From assembly GCA_963970005.1 (NCBI GenBank), contig CAXAMN010021940.1, forward strand, positions 233,458 to 297,457: 64,000 nt of DNA. The letters run 5' to 3'. The stretch comes from Durusdinium trenchii. Its lineage: Eukaryota > Sar > Dinophyceae > Suessiales > Symbiodiniaceae. Within the stretch, counting starts at the first letter, position 1. The number at the start of each line of letters is the position of its first letter. A model generated the notes under the pieces. The model made no database searches. It was not told where the DNA came from and saw only the letters and a list, made by a program, of their open reading frames with translations. This document shows positions 44,382 to 55,835 of this stretch, piece after piece. Position numbers and translations under genes: made by a program.

Positions 44382-44837
44382 CTAACCCGCAGGTGAGGCA
44401 TCCTCCAATAGCTGCAAATTGATTGGGAGCCCCAACATTGTGAAGCTGGAGTGAGTGTATGCTACAGTATCACCGAATATATATATATATTTACAGTATT
44501 TCATTTTATTTCGAGGTCTGCCAAGCCAACCGACCAACATCACCAAACATCTTTTCGGTCTCCCGGTCCTTGCAATTTTCCAGGCACTGCCGAATCTCCA
44601 GGCTCTTGGGCATCAACTGCGCTGCTTCCCGCAAGTCCTGAGGGCTCACTGGGGGTTGCTTTGTCCATTTTTGTCCGCTATGCAGGGACCCGCGAGCCGC
44701 GGAATCGATGCCCCGATGCCCAGCTTCTTCCAAGGTGTCAGGTACACATTCCGAAGCAAGACGATCAAATTGCAGCCTTCGTCGTCAGAATGTGTATACA
44801 CATGGATATATGTGTATACTATCTACCCTACAAATCC

Positions 44838-44905
44838 AAGTAGCTTCTCAGAAGGTACCATAGCGGTGCGTCCAATCACCTGCTGAGAAGGCACTGGGAT
44901 CCCTA
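44838..44905. repeat. CTTCTGAGAAGG repeat copy
   Basis: AGCTTCTCAGAAGGTACC and AATCACCTGCTGAGAAGGCA lie about 30 bases apart and end in GGGATCC. Same layout as the intronic copy in gene A at 18205-18290. Confidence 0.6.
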
Positions 44906-45014
44906 GGGTATATATATGTATACATATATATATATATCCATATATATATATATCTCCTACCCTGGGGTGGTAGACATCAATTCAGGGTGTAATGGTGCAT
45001 ACATTCCATTGACT

Positions 45015-46678
45015 TCATCCTTCCAAAAGCCGCGTTCGTCGGGTCCGAGGCTCCTCCAGCGCGCTCTCCAGGTCCCTCTCAGGGCCCGCCTCGCCACGCG
45101 CCAGCGCGCGGCGAAAGCGCAGCTTGGCCTTGAAGGTGGTCTTCTCCTCCTCTGGGAGCTTGTTCACCTATGGTACGGGATGGTCACAACACAAAGGGAG
45201 GACAATGAAACATGGATGGCTTTATCAGGTATTTCGGCATGTATTTGTTGGTTTTCAGCTGTCATAGTTATCCTTTTAAGCTTTGCCTGCGTAGATGGTC
45301 AAACAAAGCTTGTGCAACAATGGGCATGTCCTTTACAAGCCAATGCCTTGGGATTCTAAGTTTATTTGCTTGTGCTGATTCTCTTCGCTGCTAATTGACT
45401 TCCCCTTCTCTTTGAAAGAGGCCTCTGTAGTGTACTGTTGAGTCTGTCCATGTTGGGATCCTTTTGTGGGGGGGTGCTTCTATCATATCAGCTTGCGCTG
45501 GGCAGGTTGTTTCCACATCCAGCAACCAAAGCACGTGGCGCATCCCCAAGGAGGCAGCTTTCACCGCATTGCTGAAGTCGCCACGCTTCCTGACCAAAGT
45601 GAACAGTGGAAAATACTTGAAGTAGCCTGACCCTGTATGGTATCTGCAAAGCTCATGTGAAGGCTGTTGATACAAACGTCCATGCATCGCATCCATTCTA
45701 TAATCTAGTCCGCGCTTGTTTGCGCCAAGCTTCAGAAAAACTTGGGTCAAATTGCTCAAGATTGGCAGCAACAGCTGAGCGAGAGCAAGCCGCTGTGGCT
45801 CGTCCATGCTGAGCTGCTGCTGTGGGGTAAAATCGATCGAATGGATCGCGCCCAGGTTGCAATGAAGAGCACGGCGATAGTCATCTCTACCATACCACCT
45901 CGATTCAAATAAATGCCAAAGAATCCAATCCAGCACATTCCTGCAACCCAAAAATAATCCAAATTCTTTAGAAAAAGGATCAGTATGTATCAGTGTATCA
46001 GTATGTTCCGGAAAGGGGACGCGGACAGTTATTTTTCCTCAAGCCCATATCTGAAAACATCCCAAGCCTGTCAGAGATTCAAGTGTCGCGTCATGTGCCC
46101 ATGTCCGTCTCGGCCTAGGCGCTCGTTGCCCAGTTGCTTCAACCGCTGTCCATGCTTCATCCGCGACTCCAAGTCGGTGGGCCTCGTGAGTCCTCAAGAG
46201 AATCGAATCACCAAGCGTCGCGAACGCGTGTGCGAGGACGCTAGAAGCATCAAATGAAAATGCAACAGGTTTAAATGGCTCCATGTGGCTCAATGTGCTT
46301 TTTCTTTTGTATACCCACTGGCAATGTCTTTTAATCTGCGCAGCTCTTGCGAGTGGCTTGAAAGGATCTCAGCCCCCAGCCCATCAGGGTTCCTTGAAAG
46401 GCTGCCCAGATCTTTGGATACTGCTGGATCAACGGTAGCAGGTCCCAACTCATCCATTCTCCAATTAAAAGGACTCCCCAAAGTCAGGCCTCTCAACTAT
46501 TTGGGGGGGAACACTGGTTGGCTCTTCGGTCGTCCAGGCTGAACTCCTAGCGCCATTCTGTGGCTTTTTGTTGCTTCATTCGTATTGTTTTGTGGTTCTT
46601 TTTTTGGGGGTATGCAAATGTAAATGCATACGTATTTATACATTAATTATGTATGTATATGTATGTGTTTGTTTCATC

Positions 46679-46712
<34 letters not shown>

Positions 46713-47289
46713 TGCGCCCCCATCCAAAAGCGACAGCCGCTCTCCTTCCTCCCGCAACCACAGCAGCAGTTGCCGCCGTTCAGACTCCACTTCACAGAAA
46801 TGCCTGGCGTTTGCGGCAGAATCGCGGCCTGGTTGGCCTCTCAAGTCCTTCTCTGCTTGAGTATGTATGGGCACAATGGGTGTGCATCCCGCATCCCATG
46901 GTCTACTGATGTCTACTGTTCCTTTGTCTACGATGGTTGGAATAGTGAGTGCTAGGCTGAATAGTGGCCACGATGTGAGTAGAAGACCCGATGGGCAGTA
47001 GTGTCCAAAACTCCTTCCATGTGAACCTTCGCCACAGGAACCTCCTCGCCATCTCCTCCCTGGTGTGAGAACAGGACATGGCGTTCAATCATAACTGTTT
47101 TGCCACACCTCTTTGGACCTCAGAAGCGGTGATCGTGAGGGAACCCACTGTTTTCCCTCAAACGTTCCTTAGTCTAGTTGAAATCCCTCATTCAAGTTGC
47201 GCCACCCACTCGCGCCTCAGCCAATGTTCCATGAGCATTTCCCGTTGCTTCCGCTCCTCTTTTCGTTGCGCCTCCCAACTGGCCGCCAT
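45015..47289 (-). CDS. TPR-repeat protein (multi-exon)
   Basis: Starts at 47289 with MAASWEAQRKEERKQREMLM (exon 47204-47289). Further exons: 46972-47059; about 46725-46852 (ESERRQLLLWLREEGERLSL); 46315-46458 (LSSHSQELRRLKDIASG, donor GTATAC); about 46115-46183 (ESRMKHGQRLKQLGNERL); about 45727-45884 (DYRRALHCNLGAIHS, then LSNLTQVFLKLG); 45535-45589 (KRGDFSNAVKAASLGMRH); and the terminal exon 45015-45167 (FKAKLRFRRALARGEAGPER, then DLESALE, stop). The LGNER...DYRRAL, NL.QVFLKLG..NAVKAAS and KAK.R.RRALARG..RDLESAL patterns are three tetratricopeptide repeats, as in Hsp90/FKBP-type co-chaperones. The N-terminal part is charged and helical. Exon 46972-47059 is open in all frames and its phase is unresolved. 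A partner (Hsp90/Hsp70) is only inferred. Confidence 0.6.
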
Positions 47290-48097
47290 GGCTATTTAAG
47301 TTCTCGCCTGTCTTGATCAAAAGTCTGAGCTTTCAGGGGCTTCATTCCAGTTGATTGAGCATATTGAGCAGCCTGCATGTTGGCGTTCTACAATCTCCCA
47401 GGAGATGACGCGGTGATTTGCCGCTGCTTTTAACTTAACTTGACTTATTGTTGCGGAAGGCAAAAGCCAATCCACCTAGGTTTGCTGTAGATGGGCCGCT
47501 CTTGACACGACATGACACCACTGATGGCCGCTGTGCATTTGGCTGCTCAAATGGTCTCATGAACATATCTTGACGTGCTTCAAGCGCCAAGGAGGCCAAG
47601 GAGGCAAATGCCCAAAAAGCTTGTAGATTGCATCATTGATTCATGGTGCCCAGCGGAAAAAGTCATCGGTTGACCACTGAAGCGCTACTAAGTAGTGCAC
47701 AGGTGAGCATATATTATATCTTAAAGCCAAAGCTGGTGATGGTTTCCCTTATTTTGATTGGGTGGTTGGTGACATCTAGAATCTAGCCCGAGGCACTTCA
47801 GTCAGAGTCTATACTTAGGGTCAACCATGGTCAAGCCCAGGGCTTGAGTACAGAACCTTGTCATCCTCCAATCTGAAGCTCTCCGTCCACAAGGATCATA
47901 GTTTCTCACGTTTCCCATGATGGCAAGGTTCCACACGGGGATAGGAACTCATGGCTTCCAATACACGGAGAAACGGCGATTCATCCTTCTATGTTGCTAT
48001 GCGGAGTTGCCAAGTGAGGGGACCAGAAGCGTATGTAGAATGTAGACCCTTCATTCTAGTAACGATAAAAAAACAATTTCACCACTGCATACATAAC
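47290..48097. other. Upstream of the TPR gene; no gene called
   Basis: No convincing exon. The TPR gene start lies at the left edge, so its promoter region should be here. Dinoflagellate promoters have no reliable motif to annotate. Confidence 0.35.
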
Positions 48098-48204
48098 TTG
48101 ACCAAAAGGGTTCTTGGTGGTTGTGTACATCTGCTTGCTCAACATCTTCTCCCATCTCATTTGGCCCAAGCCACACTGGCACCCAAAGGCATAACGACGG
48201 GCTC
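48098..48204 (-). CDS. Internal exon, unknown protein
   Basis: Acceptor GCCTGACCATTGCAG and donor GGTCAA|GTTATG bracket 107 bases encoding RRYAFGCQCGLGQMRWEKML followed by SKQMYTTTKNPFG. Both splice sites and composition are good. It contains a CxC pair. It has no ATG-initiated ORF long enough to stand out. Confidence 0.55.
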
Positions 48205-49701
48205 CTGCAATGGTCAGGCCAAGCAAACGAACATGTACAGTAGCTGCCGGAGTGGGAGTGTATCTACCTGCACCTCTGACCCCTCGCTCAGAAACTCGCG
48301 CTATTTGCGCTCTTTCTTGAGAAATGACAGGGTCATTTTTCGAGGGTCTTTGTCACCAGCAGCTTGAAAGACCCAACCACCAACATATATATATATGTAT
48401 ATGTATAGAGCATGCTTGATCTACAGACCTTGTGACCTGCCGGCTGTGGCAACTAATAGCACTCTCTGTGTTGGATGCTGGCTGTCAAAAATGGATGGTC
48501 GTCCGTCGCTGACGTGGCTGGGGTTGGTGTCGAACTTGAAGAATCTGGCTTCTTGGCTTGAAGTCATTCGTCTTACGAAAAAAGATTAAAAAAAAAAAAA
48601 ACAAGAGGGTCAGCTTGTAGTGAAGAACATCGCCCTTGAGAGTTGACTCACTTTGACTCTCAAATTGACTCACTTTGACTTGGCATTCCACTCATAGCGT
48701 GGAAAATGGTCACTATTTTAGGATCCGAGTCACCCCAAAGAAAGCAAGCCCCTCTTCCCAAGGTGGCTGATTCCAGGAAGGACACATGATGGCAAAAGCC
48801 TGCCTGTTGTTTTTGGTGGAAAGCTACCTCAAAAATTGCCAGTTGCACGAATCAACAAAGGCTTTGCCTCTCCCTCTCTCTCTCTCTCTCTCGTGGTCAA
48901 AATTGTCAAAGGATGTCAGGAAAAAGAAAAATGGGTCGACGCCGTCAAAGAACTCATAAGTAAAATCTTGAAGCGCTTCAGTCACCGACCGAAGCTACCT
49001 GCTTCTTAGGACATGTCATGTTGAGTCAGGTGACCACGGTGACCTCGTTGACCACGCCAGGTGACCACTGTGACCACCAATCCGTTGAGTCGAAATTGGT
49101 TGGACCTCGTTTTGGGACCGGACGAGTTGCGAAGGCACAAGAGTTGGCAATATGAGGTTCTTGCCAGCCTGGTGCTAGTCACAAAGGAGTTTCTACATCC
49201 AGCTGCTGCGTCAGGAGATCATCTGAAGGTACGGGCTTCCGACAGAAAACCCTTTGCCGCAAGCATTCAGCATTCAGCTCTCCAAACCGTCACAGTCGGG
49301 GGAAGGGAGTGAACGTTGCCCCAGGAGCAACCACGAATGTCCAAGCACGCAATGAGGTGTCCAAGTTTGGATGATCAGGAGTTTCCGTCAGCGAGAACGA
49401 GTTGACATGTTCATGGCAAACGCATACAAAAGCACTCTGTGTACAAATAAGACTGCAAGTCTGATAAGTAGTACGATTGAATCAAAAACATGGGATCATA
49501 ATTAATTTATAATGACTCAAAAGCATCCAACTCAACAGGTTCTTCGATTTCTGCATTGCATGACCTAACCATTCCCCAGCACGTTCGGTCGACCAGGTTG
49601 TGCCCCAGCTGCTTCTCCCAACGGTCCCAACCCCAAAGCCATGATGGGTCGGAGCTCCCCCCCTTCTGAAGGAACCGGACGCAACTCATTCCCTTTCCGT
49701 A
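48205..49701. other. Mostly featureless; weak frames
   Basis: Minus 48290-48355 ends DPRKMTLSFLKKERK then stop. Plus 49120-49240 has LRRHKSWQYEVLASLVLVTK with donor GAAG|GTACGG. A (CT)n run lies at 48867-48892. None firm. Confidence 0.3.
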
Positions 49702-49805
49702 CCCAAGCGCTCCATGGGACTGCCATATATGCCGATCAGTTGGGTTGGTGCCAGAGGGGCCAATGGGGCGGCAGTCCTATGGCAGTCCCATGCGTCGCGT
49801 CTGGG
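49702..49805. mobile_element. CCCAGACGCTCCATG hairpin element copy
   Basis: The left arm CCCAAGCGCTCCATGGGACT and the right arm, whose reverse complement begins CCCAGACGCGACGCATGGGA, enclose TTGGTGCCAG. Same family as 55741-55835 and 6641-6725. No target duplication is obvious. Confidence 0.6.
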
Positions 49806-49812
49806 AAAAAAC

Positions 49813-49895
49813 AATATATATATATATATACACAACCTTCATAAACCCACTTGGCGCAGCTATGGAACAGTCCCATGGAGCGTCTGGGATATTCT
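49813..49895. repeat. Fragment resembling the exon 5 end of gene B, next to a solitary hairpin arm
   Basis: After a TA repeat, CTTGGCGCAGCTATGGAACA is identical to 30176-30195, where gene B exon 5 ends beside its own TA-rich intron. It is followed by TCCCATGGAGCGTCTGGGA, a right arm of the hairpin family. Confidence 0.5.
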
Positions 49896-50890
49896 GATCC
49901 TTTTGTGTTCGCCTCCGAAGGCCGAAGGAGCCACCGAAGCGCCCGCCTCCGTCCTCGGTACCTCCCAACCGCCCCACCTGGGAGAAGCCGCCGCCGTCGT
50001 GTCCGCTCCTCGGAGCCGGATGGACTGAGATGGTCCGGGACGGTGCGGGACGGTCTGAAGGGATCATGGAAGTGGATCAAGAACCTGGTATTCTGGTTTT
50101 GGCCGGAACCTGAATCATCATCCAAAAGGGCATGCCATCTATGCACAGCGCCTAAGGGTTGTCCCCAAGTCTCACTTGGCCCAATCGCACTTGGGTCTGG
50201 TCGCCAGTCCAAATCGAGTGTCTGGGGCTGTCGTTGGACGGCCAGGAGGACACCGTGTCGAGAACAATGAATCGATACAAAACACCAATGCACAAGCTTC
50301 AAGGACAATCCCAAATTGGTCATGTGGTCTAGCTTGACTGACCACCAACCGGCAGGGCTACCTACCAGTCAACCATCAAGCAAGACAGCAGCCAAGCACA
50401 CATGTTCATCGCTGTTCATCCACACATGGGCCCACAAATCAAAAAATTACCCCACCACCCGATAGAATATGATAGAGCATTGTACATCATTGTGCAATAT
50501 TGCACGTATTTGTACATTATCAGCATGTAATGTAGCACAACAGCCAGCCATGCTTTTTGAGGGCGACTGTATGTAGGTCGGACACTATCAAATCAGCTTA
50601 CATTCAACACTGCATTGCCCTACTACTTTGAGCGCATGCATGTTTCATTATGTTTCGTTCTTGTTCTAAATGAGCCCCCCCCAAAGCCACACGTGCAGTC
50701 ACACGCATCTTTGACTCCGATGGCTCCTTTCGGCTTTGCGAGGACTGTGCATGTGCATCGGTCAGGCCGGCAGCCGTGAACATCCGTGAACCCAAGAAAA
50801 AACGCCCACTCGTGCTCCCAGTCAAGTCAGTAGCCAAACATTGTCATCGTCAACATCGAGGTCCCGAAACATGGGACAGGTTGTATATTA
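49896..50890. other. GC-rich open patch, no firm gene
   Basis: 49915-50030 is open on both strands. Plus frames give AEGATEAPASVLGTSQPPHL or a proline-rich alternative; minus gives a Gly-rich frame. The frames cannot be separated without transcripts. The rest is unremarkable. Confidence 0.3.
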
Positions 50891-51004
50891 TATACAGTAG
50901 ATACCTGGATCTTCCAACTGTGCATTTCTGCCTTTTCATCCATAAAGCCAGCTTAAAAGGCAGGAATTTGGTATAGTTGGAAGATCCAGGTATATCACTG
51001 TATA
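50891..51004. mobile_element. Hairpin element with arms ATACCTGGATCTTCCAACT
   Basis: TATACAGTAGATACCTGGAT at the left end is repeated inverted at the right end, where GGATCCAGG-type sequence reads AGTTGGAAGATCCAGGTATA then TCACTGTATA. Arms of about 35-40 bp enclose a short loop; the inner arms share CTGCCTTTT / AAAAGGCAG. Total 114 bp and no coding capacity: a MITE-like fold-back element. Confidence 0.65.
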
Positions 51005-52144
51005 GTATGCATAGGGGTACCATGGGGTACTATAGACTCTTATATTGTACAGAAGCCCTTGTCTGCCCTGGTGTGTCATCTGTGTCTTCGTGACGATCGG
51101 GGATGGAATCTTGGAAGTGACGCAGCAGCCATCGCAAATCAACCAGCTCCGTTTTTGTTTACCTGAGCGTCACCCCATGGCCCATGATGAACACCTGCTT
51201 CGTCATGCGATCGTCTTGGGTAGGGTGCGACATATGGTGAGTTTGGCTCATGCAGTGGGAGCCAGGCCACATCCCAACTCTGGAAGCATCGAGAGGGGTG
51301 TCCACGCGGAAGAATCTTGGCCATCACACTCCTTGTCCCCATGCACATCCATGTTGTTTCTATCATGCTCAGCATCCTGCTTTTGCCAATGTCTGGTGGA
51401 ATTGTGGATGATTTGCCTTGGGGTCCCCCAAAGAGAGAAGTTCATGGGCTACACAATCCTGTAGCCAAGGGATATGTTCTTTTCTGCCACAGGTCATCAC
51501 AAGCCTCCCCTCAGCGACAAGTACAACTGGAGTTGGAAGTTATGCAATTGTATGGCTAAATGTTCTGCACATGTCTGCACCCCCTATATAGCTATGGCAT
51601 GCTATGGCCGAATCTAAGCCCAAAACCGCATTCAATGCAAGTCAACCTAGCCAAGTGGGTTCTCCAACAGGTGTTTTCAGCCACCAGTGTCTCCCAAAAA
51701 TTGCCCAATTGGAGACTCCAGCTGAGTGATTCATCCCCGAAAACGCTTCTGGAGCAACCTGAAACCGTTGGGACCCCACACCGTGCCCCTTCAGCGCCCA
51801 CTGATGCTTCACCCAAACGGTTGGTTGCCGCGCCAGCTTAGCAGCTTGAGGTCGCCCATGGTCAGGCGCTTCAGCACTTCACCCGGTGCCGGTGCCGGTC
51901 CGGGGAACAAGGAGACCGGAGGTCACCGGAACGCGGTCCCGCTCCGCATGAGCGGAGGGGTGGAGCTGATGGAGAGCGACGACCGAGTTCGGTCGAGGTG
52001 GTCGGCACTGCAGCTGTAGCTGTAGCCCAGGTAGGCGAGTACCGCGATGTCGGGTGCGATCCGCTGTCCTTCAACTCCAAACATGTGGCTTCAGCATGCA
52101 TTGAATTCAGCTGTGGATAACGTCTTGCCAGCCTGTCGGAATGA
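51005..52144. other. Weak candidate exons only
   Basis: A minus frame at about 51250-51425 (acceptor GGGGGACCCCAAG) reads QIIHNSTRHWQKQDAEHDRN but competes with other frames. 51880-52020 is GC-rich and open on both strands. Not called. Confidence 0.3.
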
Positions 52145-52312
52145 CAATTCAGGGGGGCAAGGCCCGAGGTCTTATCTTGAATAGTGAAGTCGTGAATCAA
52201 TGCAAGCTTGTTTGAGGTGTGCGTTTGGCGGCCCTTGTGGTGTGCAAAGTTGAGGAGCCAATGTCCCAACCCCTTCTCAGTCGAAACGTCCTTCAGCGGA
52301 ATGGCTACTACA
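52145..52312 (-). CDS. Probable exon, unknown protein
   Basis: Acceptor-like CGGTTGGACAAG is followed by LGCVVAIPLKDVSTEKGLGH, then LLNFAHHKGRQTHTSNKLAL. Clearly protein-like and embedded in a 160-codon open frame. The 3' end is uncertain. No family recognised. Confidence 0.5.
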
Positions 52313-52725
52313 CAGCCAAGTCCCTTGTCCAACCGTGACCGGAGAATACACAAAAGACTTAGCCAAACAACTTACGAGGGACAAACTGCGAATTTGGGAG
52401 CCAATACTCTGGAATCTCAAACCTAACCTATAGAGCTCAAAATTCAGCATTTGGAAATATGTAGAACATTGTAGAACACTAACATCCTTCTAGGAAGGTT
52501 GCGAAGACCTGCTGGTGCTAGCTGGTGATTCCTTGGAGGCCACATGAGGCCAACCTGCCATGTCATGGTCTCGGTCCACTCCGCAGGCCGACAGCTAAGA
52601 GTCTATAGACACTCACCCAACCAGCGTGTGAGTGACTTAGTGGTACAACGTCAGAGCTCCACGGCACCTTAGAAGTCAGATCGCAAGGCAACAAAAACTG
52701 CCCCATTTGGATAGGGGATAGCATC

Positions 52726-52814
52726 ATGGCTTTTGCCAAAGCAGCGGGAGAGGTCGCAACACTTGAGACCGCTTTCCATGCCGAAATGCTACAGGCCAAC
52801 TATCATGGATTCGG
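52726..52814 (+). CDS. Short plus-strand exon, possibly a first exon
   Basis: ATG at 52726 opens AFAKAAGEVATLETAFHAEM then LQANYHGF, ending at donor ATTCGG|GTGACC. A helical, natural composition. It could be internal, because an AG lies just upstream. The opposite strand also has an ATG-initiated frame (MACSISAWKAVSSVATSP), so strand is not certain. Confidence 0.45.
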
Positions 52815-54640
52815 GTGACCTGGCTCACCCAAGATCAATTTCAATCCAGCTAAAATTTTAAAAATAGTCAGGGTCCAGTCTATAGTTCTGTGGAGTTTAG
52901 ATCACCCGTACCATCAACCGTGTATAGCTACCTCAACACCCCCAGCAAAAATAACGTCTCCCTTGGGTTTCTTCACCTTCCACCACACAATGGCCTACCG
53001 CCGAGAATGCGCCGAGGTCGCTACTGGGAATAGTGGAACATCGCCATGATGGTTGATCAGTGGCCTCAGTACGCTTCCAGTGGGATGAACTCTTCACGCA
53101 AAGCGTTCTTTTTGGCCCAATCCCTTACCATCATCGATCACGTCCATCACACGCCATCCCTAATAGCTGGGCCACTCTCCCTGGTGTGCATCTGTAGTAA
53201 GTGAGGTCCATTGGAACCCAAGGTCCTGCCACAAAGGGCCTCACCCCCCTTGGGATGTCGAAGGTGATGCTGGCCCATACCTACCATACCATACCTTCTA
53301 CCAGCACCACCCAGTGGATGCAGCTGACCAACGCAAGTGGATAGTGCATCAGAGTACTCTTGATGGAGCACAGAATTTGCACTGCTCCGGGCCCCTTCAG
53401 AAACAACAAAAAACACCAACCCCAATATACCCCAATGACATCCACTGCCCCACGGCATTGGATCTTCCAAACGGCCGAACGTCGACCTTTTTTCCGAGGG
53501 CAGCGACCCTCGCCGCTCGCGACCCTCGCGACGCTCGCGTTCCGTTCCCGGGGCGCTCGCCTTTCGTCGTGTCAGGGAACGACCCACGCGATACCTCATG
53601 GTCCACGCGTGGACGGGGACCCGGAGGTTCCGGCGGTTCCGGCGCGGTGGAAGGGGAGACCGTGTGGAGCAAGAGCATCGGCGTTTTTGGGGGACGGGGG
53701 CAGGTGTTGGTTGAATACTTTATGAGGCTCTCGAGGTTGAATCACTGGTTCCCATGCCCTTCCTATCTGAGAAACGGCCGATAGCTACAGTAAGCTCAAA
53801 TAGATCCATGGTGGAGAAAGACGAGGTCACACGGAAAAACAAATAAAGATTCTGACAAGGGCTGGAACATGATCAGAGCAAGAAGTCACTGGAAGTCACA
53901 CACACACACAAAAAAAAACAAAGGTTGAGATGAGTTGCCATGTGTTTGCTCGTCCTCGTTCCCTTAGAGAAAGGCATGTTCGTCTCCTCGTTTTGCTCGT
54001 CAGTGATAGATGGCTGACCATCTCAGGGTCTGTAGTGGCCACAAAACCGTTTTGCCATAAAGGACATCCCCAAGAATGAGATTCTACCATTCGAATCATG
54101 AAACGTGGTCCATTTTTCATGTGTTGTATCATTTGGGCATCCTTCCATGATTTCCTATGTATGCGCACATTGCACGATTCTTTCCTCCTGAGCATCATGA
54201 CAGTACCTGGCTTCCTTGATCTAGCATATTGACAAGGTTTAAATTAAAGCCAATCTGTGAATACATGTGAATACCAGTGACAGGAATAGGTAAAGATTCA
54301 AATCGTCTGTTGATGATCCAAGAGGCAACGCCTCCAGCGCGCGGGTGGATCGTGCCTGGAGGGAGGACACCCTGACCTTGAGTGATGGGAAGCTCACCAA
54401 CACATCCAACACCATACCTTTAGAAAGCCTTTCAGGTCTTACTTGAACACCTCTGCGCTACGCCCACTTCTTAAATGAGCCCCCCCCTCTTTATGCATTA
54501 TTAGGGAAGTCGTATTGTGCTTTGACATCCGTGTCCTTAGCTTTTCAGCCGCAGCGCAAATAGCTTTCCAGCAGCAAAAGAGTGATGAGACCGACTGAGT
54601 GGCGAGTAAAAACAAACACAAACAGGCCGACTGTTACTCA
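52815..54640. other. No firm gene
   Basis: 53460-53690 is GC-rich and open in several frames on both strands. A plus patch near 54310-54410 (SARVDRAWREDTLTLSDGKL) might be an exon. (CA)n is followed by (A)n at 53897-53917. Confidence 0.3.
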
Positions 54641-54644
54641 GTCG

Positions 54645-54785
54645 ACATGTTTCGTTGAAGAAATTGAAACTTCACTGAAAACTCTCCTTGAAATGGGAAC
54701 TTCATGCCCTGAAAACCTCCTGCAAACTCTTCTCATTCTTGAGCAAAAAGGCATATCTCCCACACAATGTGAGAACATGGTTTGA
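54645..54785 (+). CDS. Possible AT-rich terminal exon
   Basis: A plus-strand frame ending at TGA at 54785 reads FVEEIETSLKTLLEMGTSCP, then NLLQTLLILEQKGISPTQCE. Composition is natural and helical. Codons are A/T-ending, unlike the GC-rich exons elsewhere. It may be a transferred or transposon-derived fragment, or a real C-terminal exon. No clear acceptor. Confidence 0.35.
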   Translation, partial: TCFVEEIETSLKTLLEMGTSCPENLLQTLLILEQKGISPTQCENMV

Positions 54786-54869
54786 GGATGCTTGGGCCAT
54801 AACCTATGGCGACAACGTAAAATTCAACGTTACTTGAGGGTTTTCCTGTCACGACTCACAAGTACATAC

Positions 54870-55005
54870 CTTGCACTTGATATAAATCCACCTGTCTAAC
54901 CAGATCGACCTGCACATGGGCAGGACGACCGCCGGCCTCCGGCGCCGTGGCTGCTTGTAGCTCGGTCAGCGCGGACACCGCTGCAGCCTGAGCCGGAGCA
55001 CTCAT
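54870..55005 (-). CDS. First exon of an unknown protein
   Basis: ATG at 55005 opens MSAPAQAAAVSALTELQAAT, then GGRPAHVQVDLVRQVDLYQV, ending at a strong donor GTGCAAG|GTATGTA. The Ala-rich start could be a flexible or targeting sequence but lacks a clear hydrophobic core. Downstream exons were not identified with confidence. Confidence 0.6.
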
Positions 55006-55740
55006 GACCCCCAAATAGATAGAAAAGCAAATCCCCACTCAACATGTATTGGAATCCGTTTCTATCTATTGGGGGATCACTATAGTCACTATACTATACT
55101 CATGACCCTGATGCTTTTGGGGACGACATGGGGTATAAGCGAGGGGAAAGGAACAAACCCAATCGCCATAGGACCACTTTGCATGGACAAATGATCCAAA
55201 GGGCACTCGTGACAAGGAAGTGACACCCTTCCAGAAACACACACAAATAATCCATAACAATGCTTTCTTTGCAAACGAACATCTCGATGACGAGCATTCC
55301 GTCCATATTCTGGTCTATGTTCTCTATCGATCGTCCTCACCCATTTCACGGTCCAAGCCACGGCAGCGGCCCGTGAAGTCGCCACACGCGCCGCGGCCTG
55401 GCCCGAGTGGCACCGGTGCCACCGACAGCGAGTGGTTTGTAGGGCTGGCCATGTGGGCTTTGTAGTGCTGGCTTTTCACTATGGAATGGTGTTTCATGAT
55501 GCGAACGATGTCTCATCTGAACTTTTTGAATGACAGGAAGTGGAGCCCCGCGCAAGCCCGGGCTCGTGCCATTGGCAGTGGGGTCGGCCCCCTATGTCCG
55601 GACCAACCCCGAGAATGCATGCATTAGTCATCAGATTGGCACTAGTCGTCAAACGGTCACTAGTCGTCATAGGATATTGATGGGTGAATGAATCATGGCA
55701 AACATCCTGCACTCAAGGTGGGCATGAATCTCAATCATAA
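55006..55740. other. No firm gene
   Basis: GC-rich patch at 55355-55440 is open on both strands. A minus frame at 55100-55306 is hydrophobic (MDYLCVFLEGCHFLVTSALW) but lacks splice sites. Confidence 0.3.
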
Positions 55741-55835
55741 CCCAAACGCTCCATGTATGGTATATATGCCTACATTGGGTTGGTTTGAGGGGTCAATGTA
55801 GGCATATATTATATGGCATACATGGAGCGTCTGGG
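55741..55835. mobile_element. Near-perfect hairpin element (MITE), TAA target duplication
   Basis: 95 bp. The left arm CCCAAACGCTCCATGTATGG continues TATATATGCCTACATTG. The right arm is its inverse, ending CATACATGGAGCGTCTGGG. The loop is about 15 bases. It is flanked by TAA on both sides (55738-55740 and 55836-55838), the target preference of PIF/Harbinger-type elements. Best-preserved copy of the family in this window. Confidence 0.75.
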
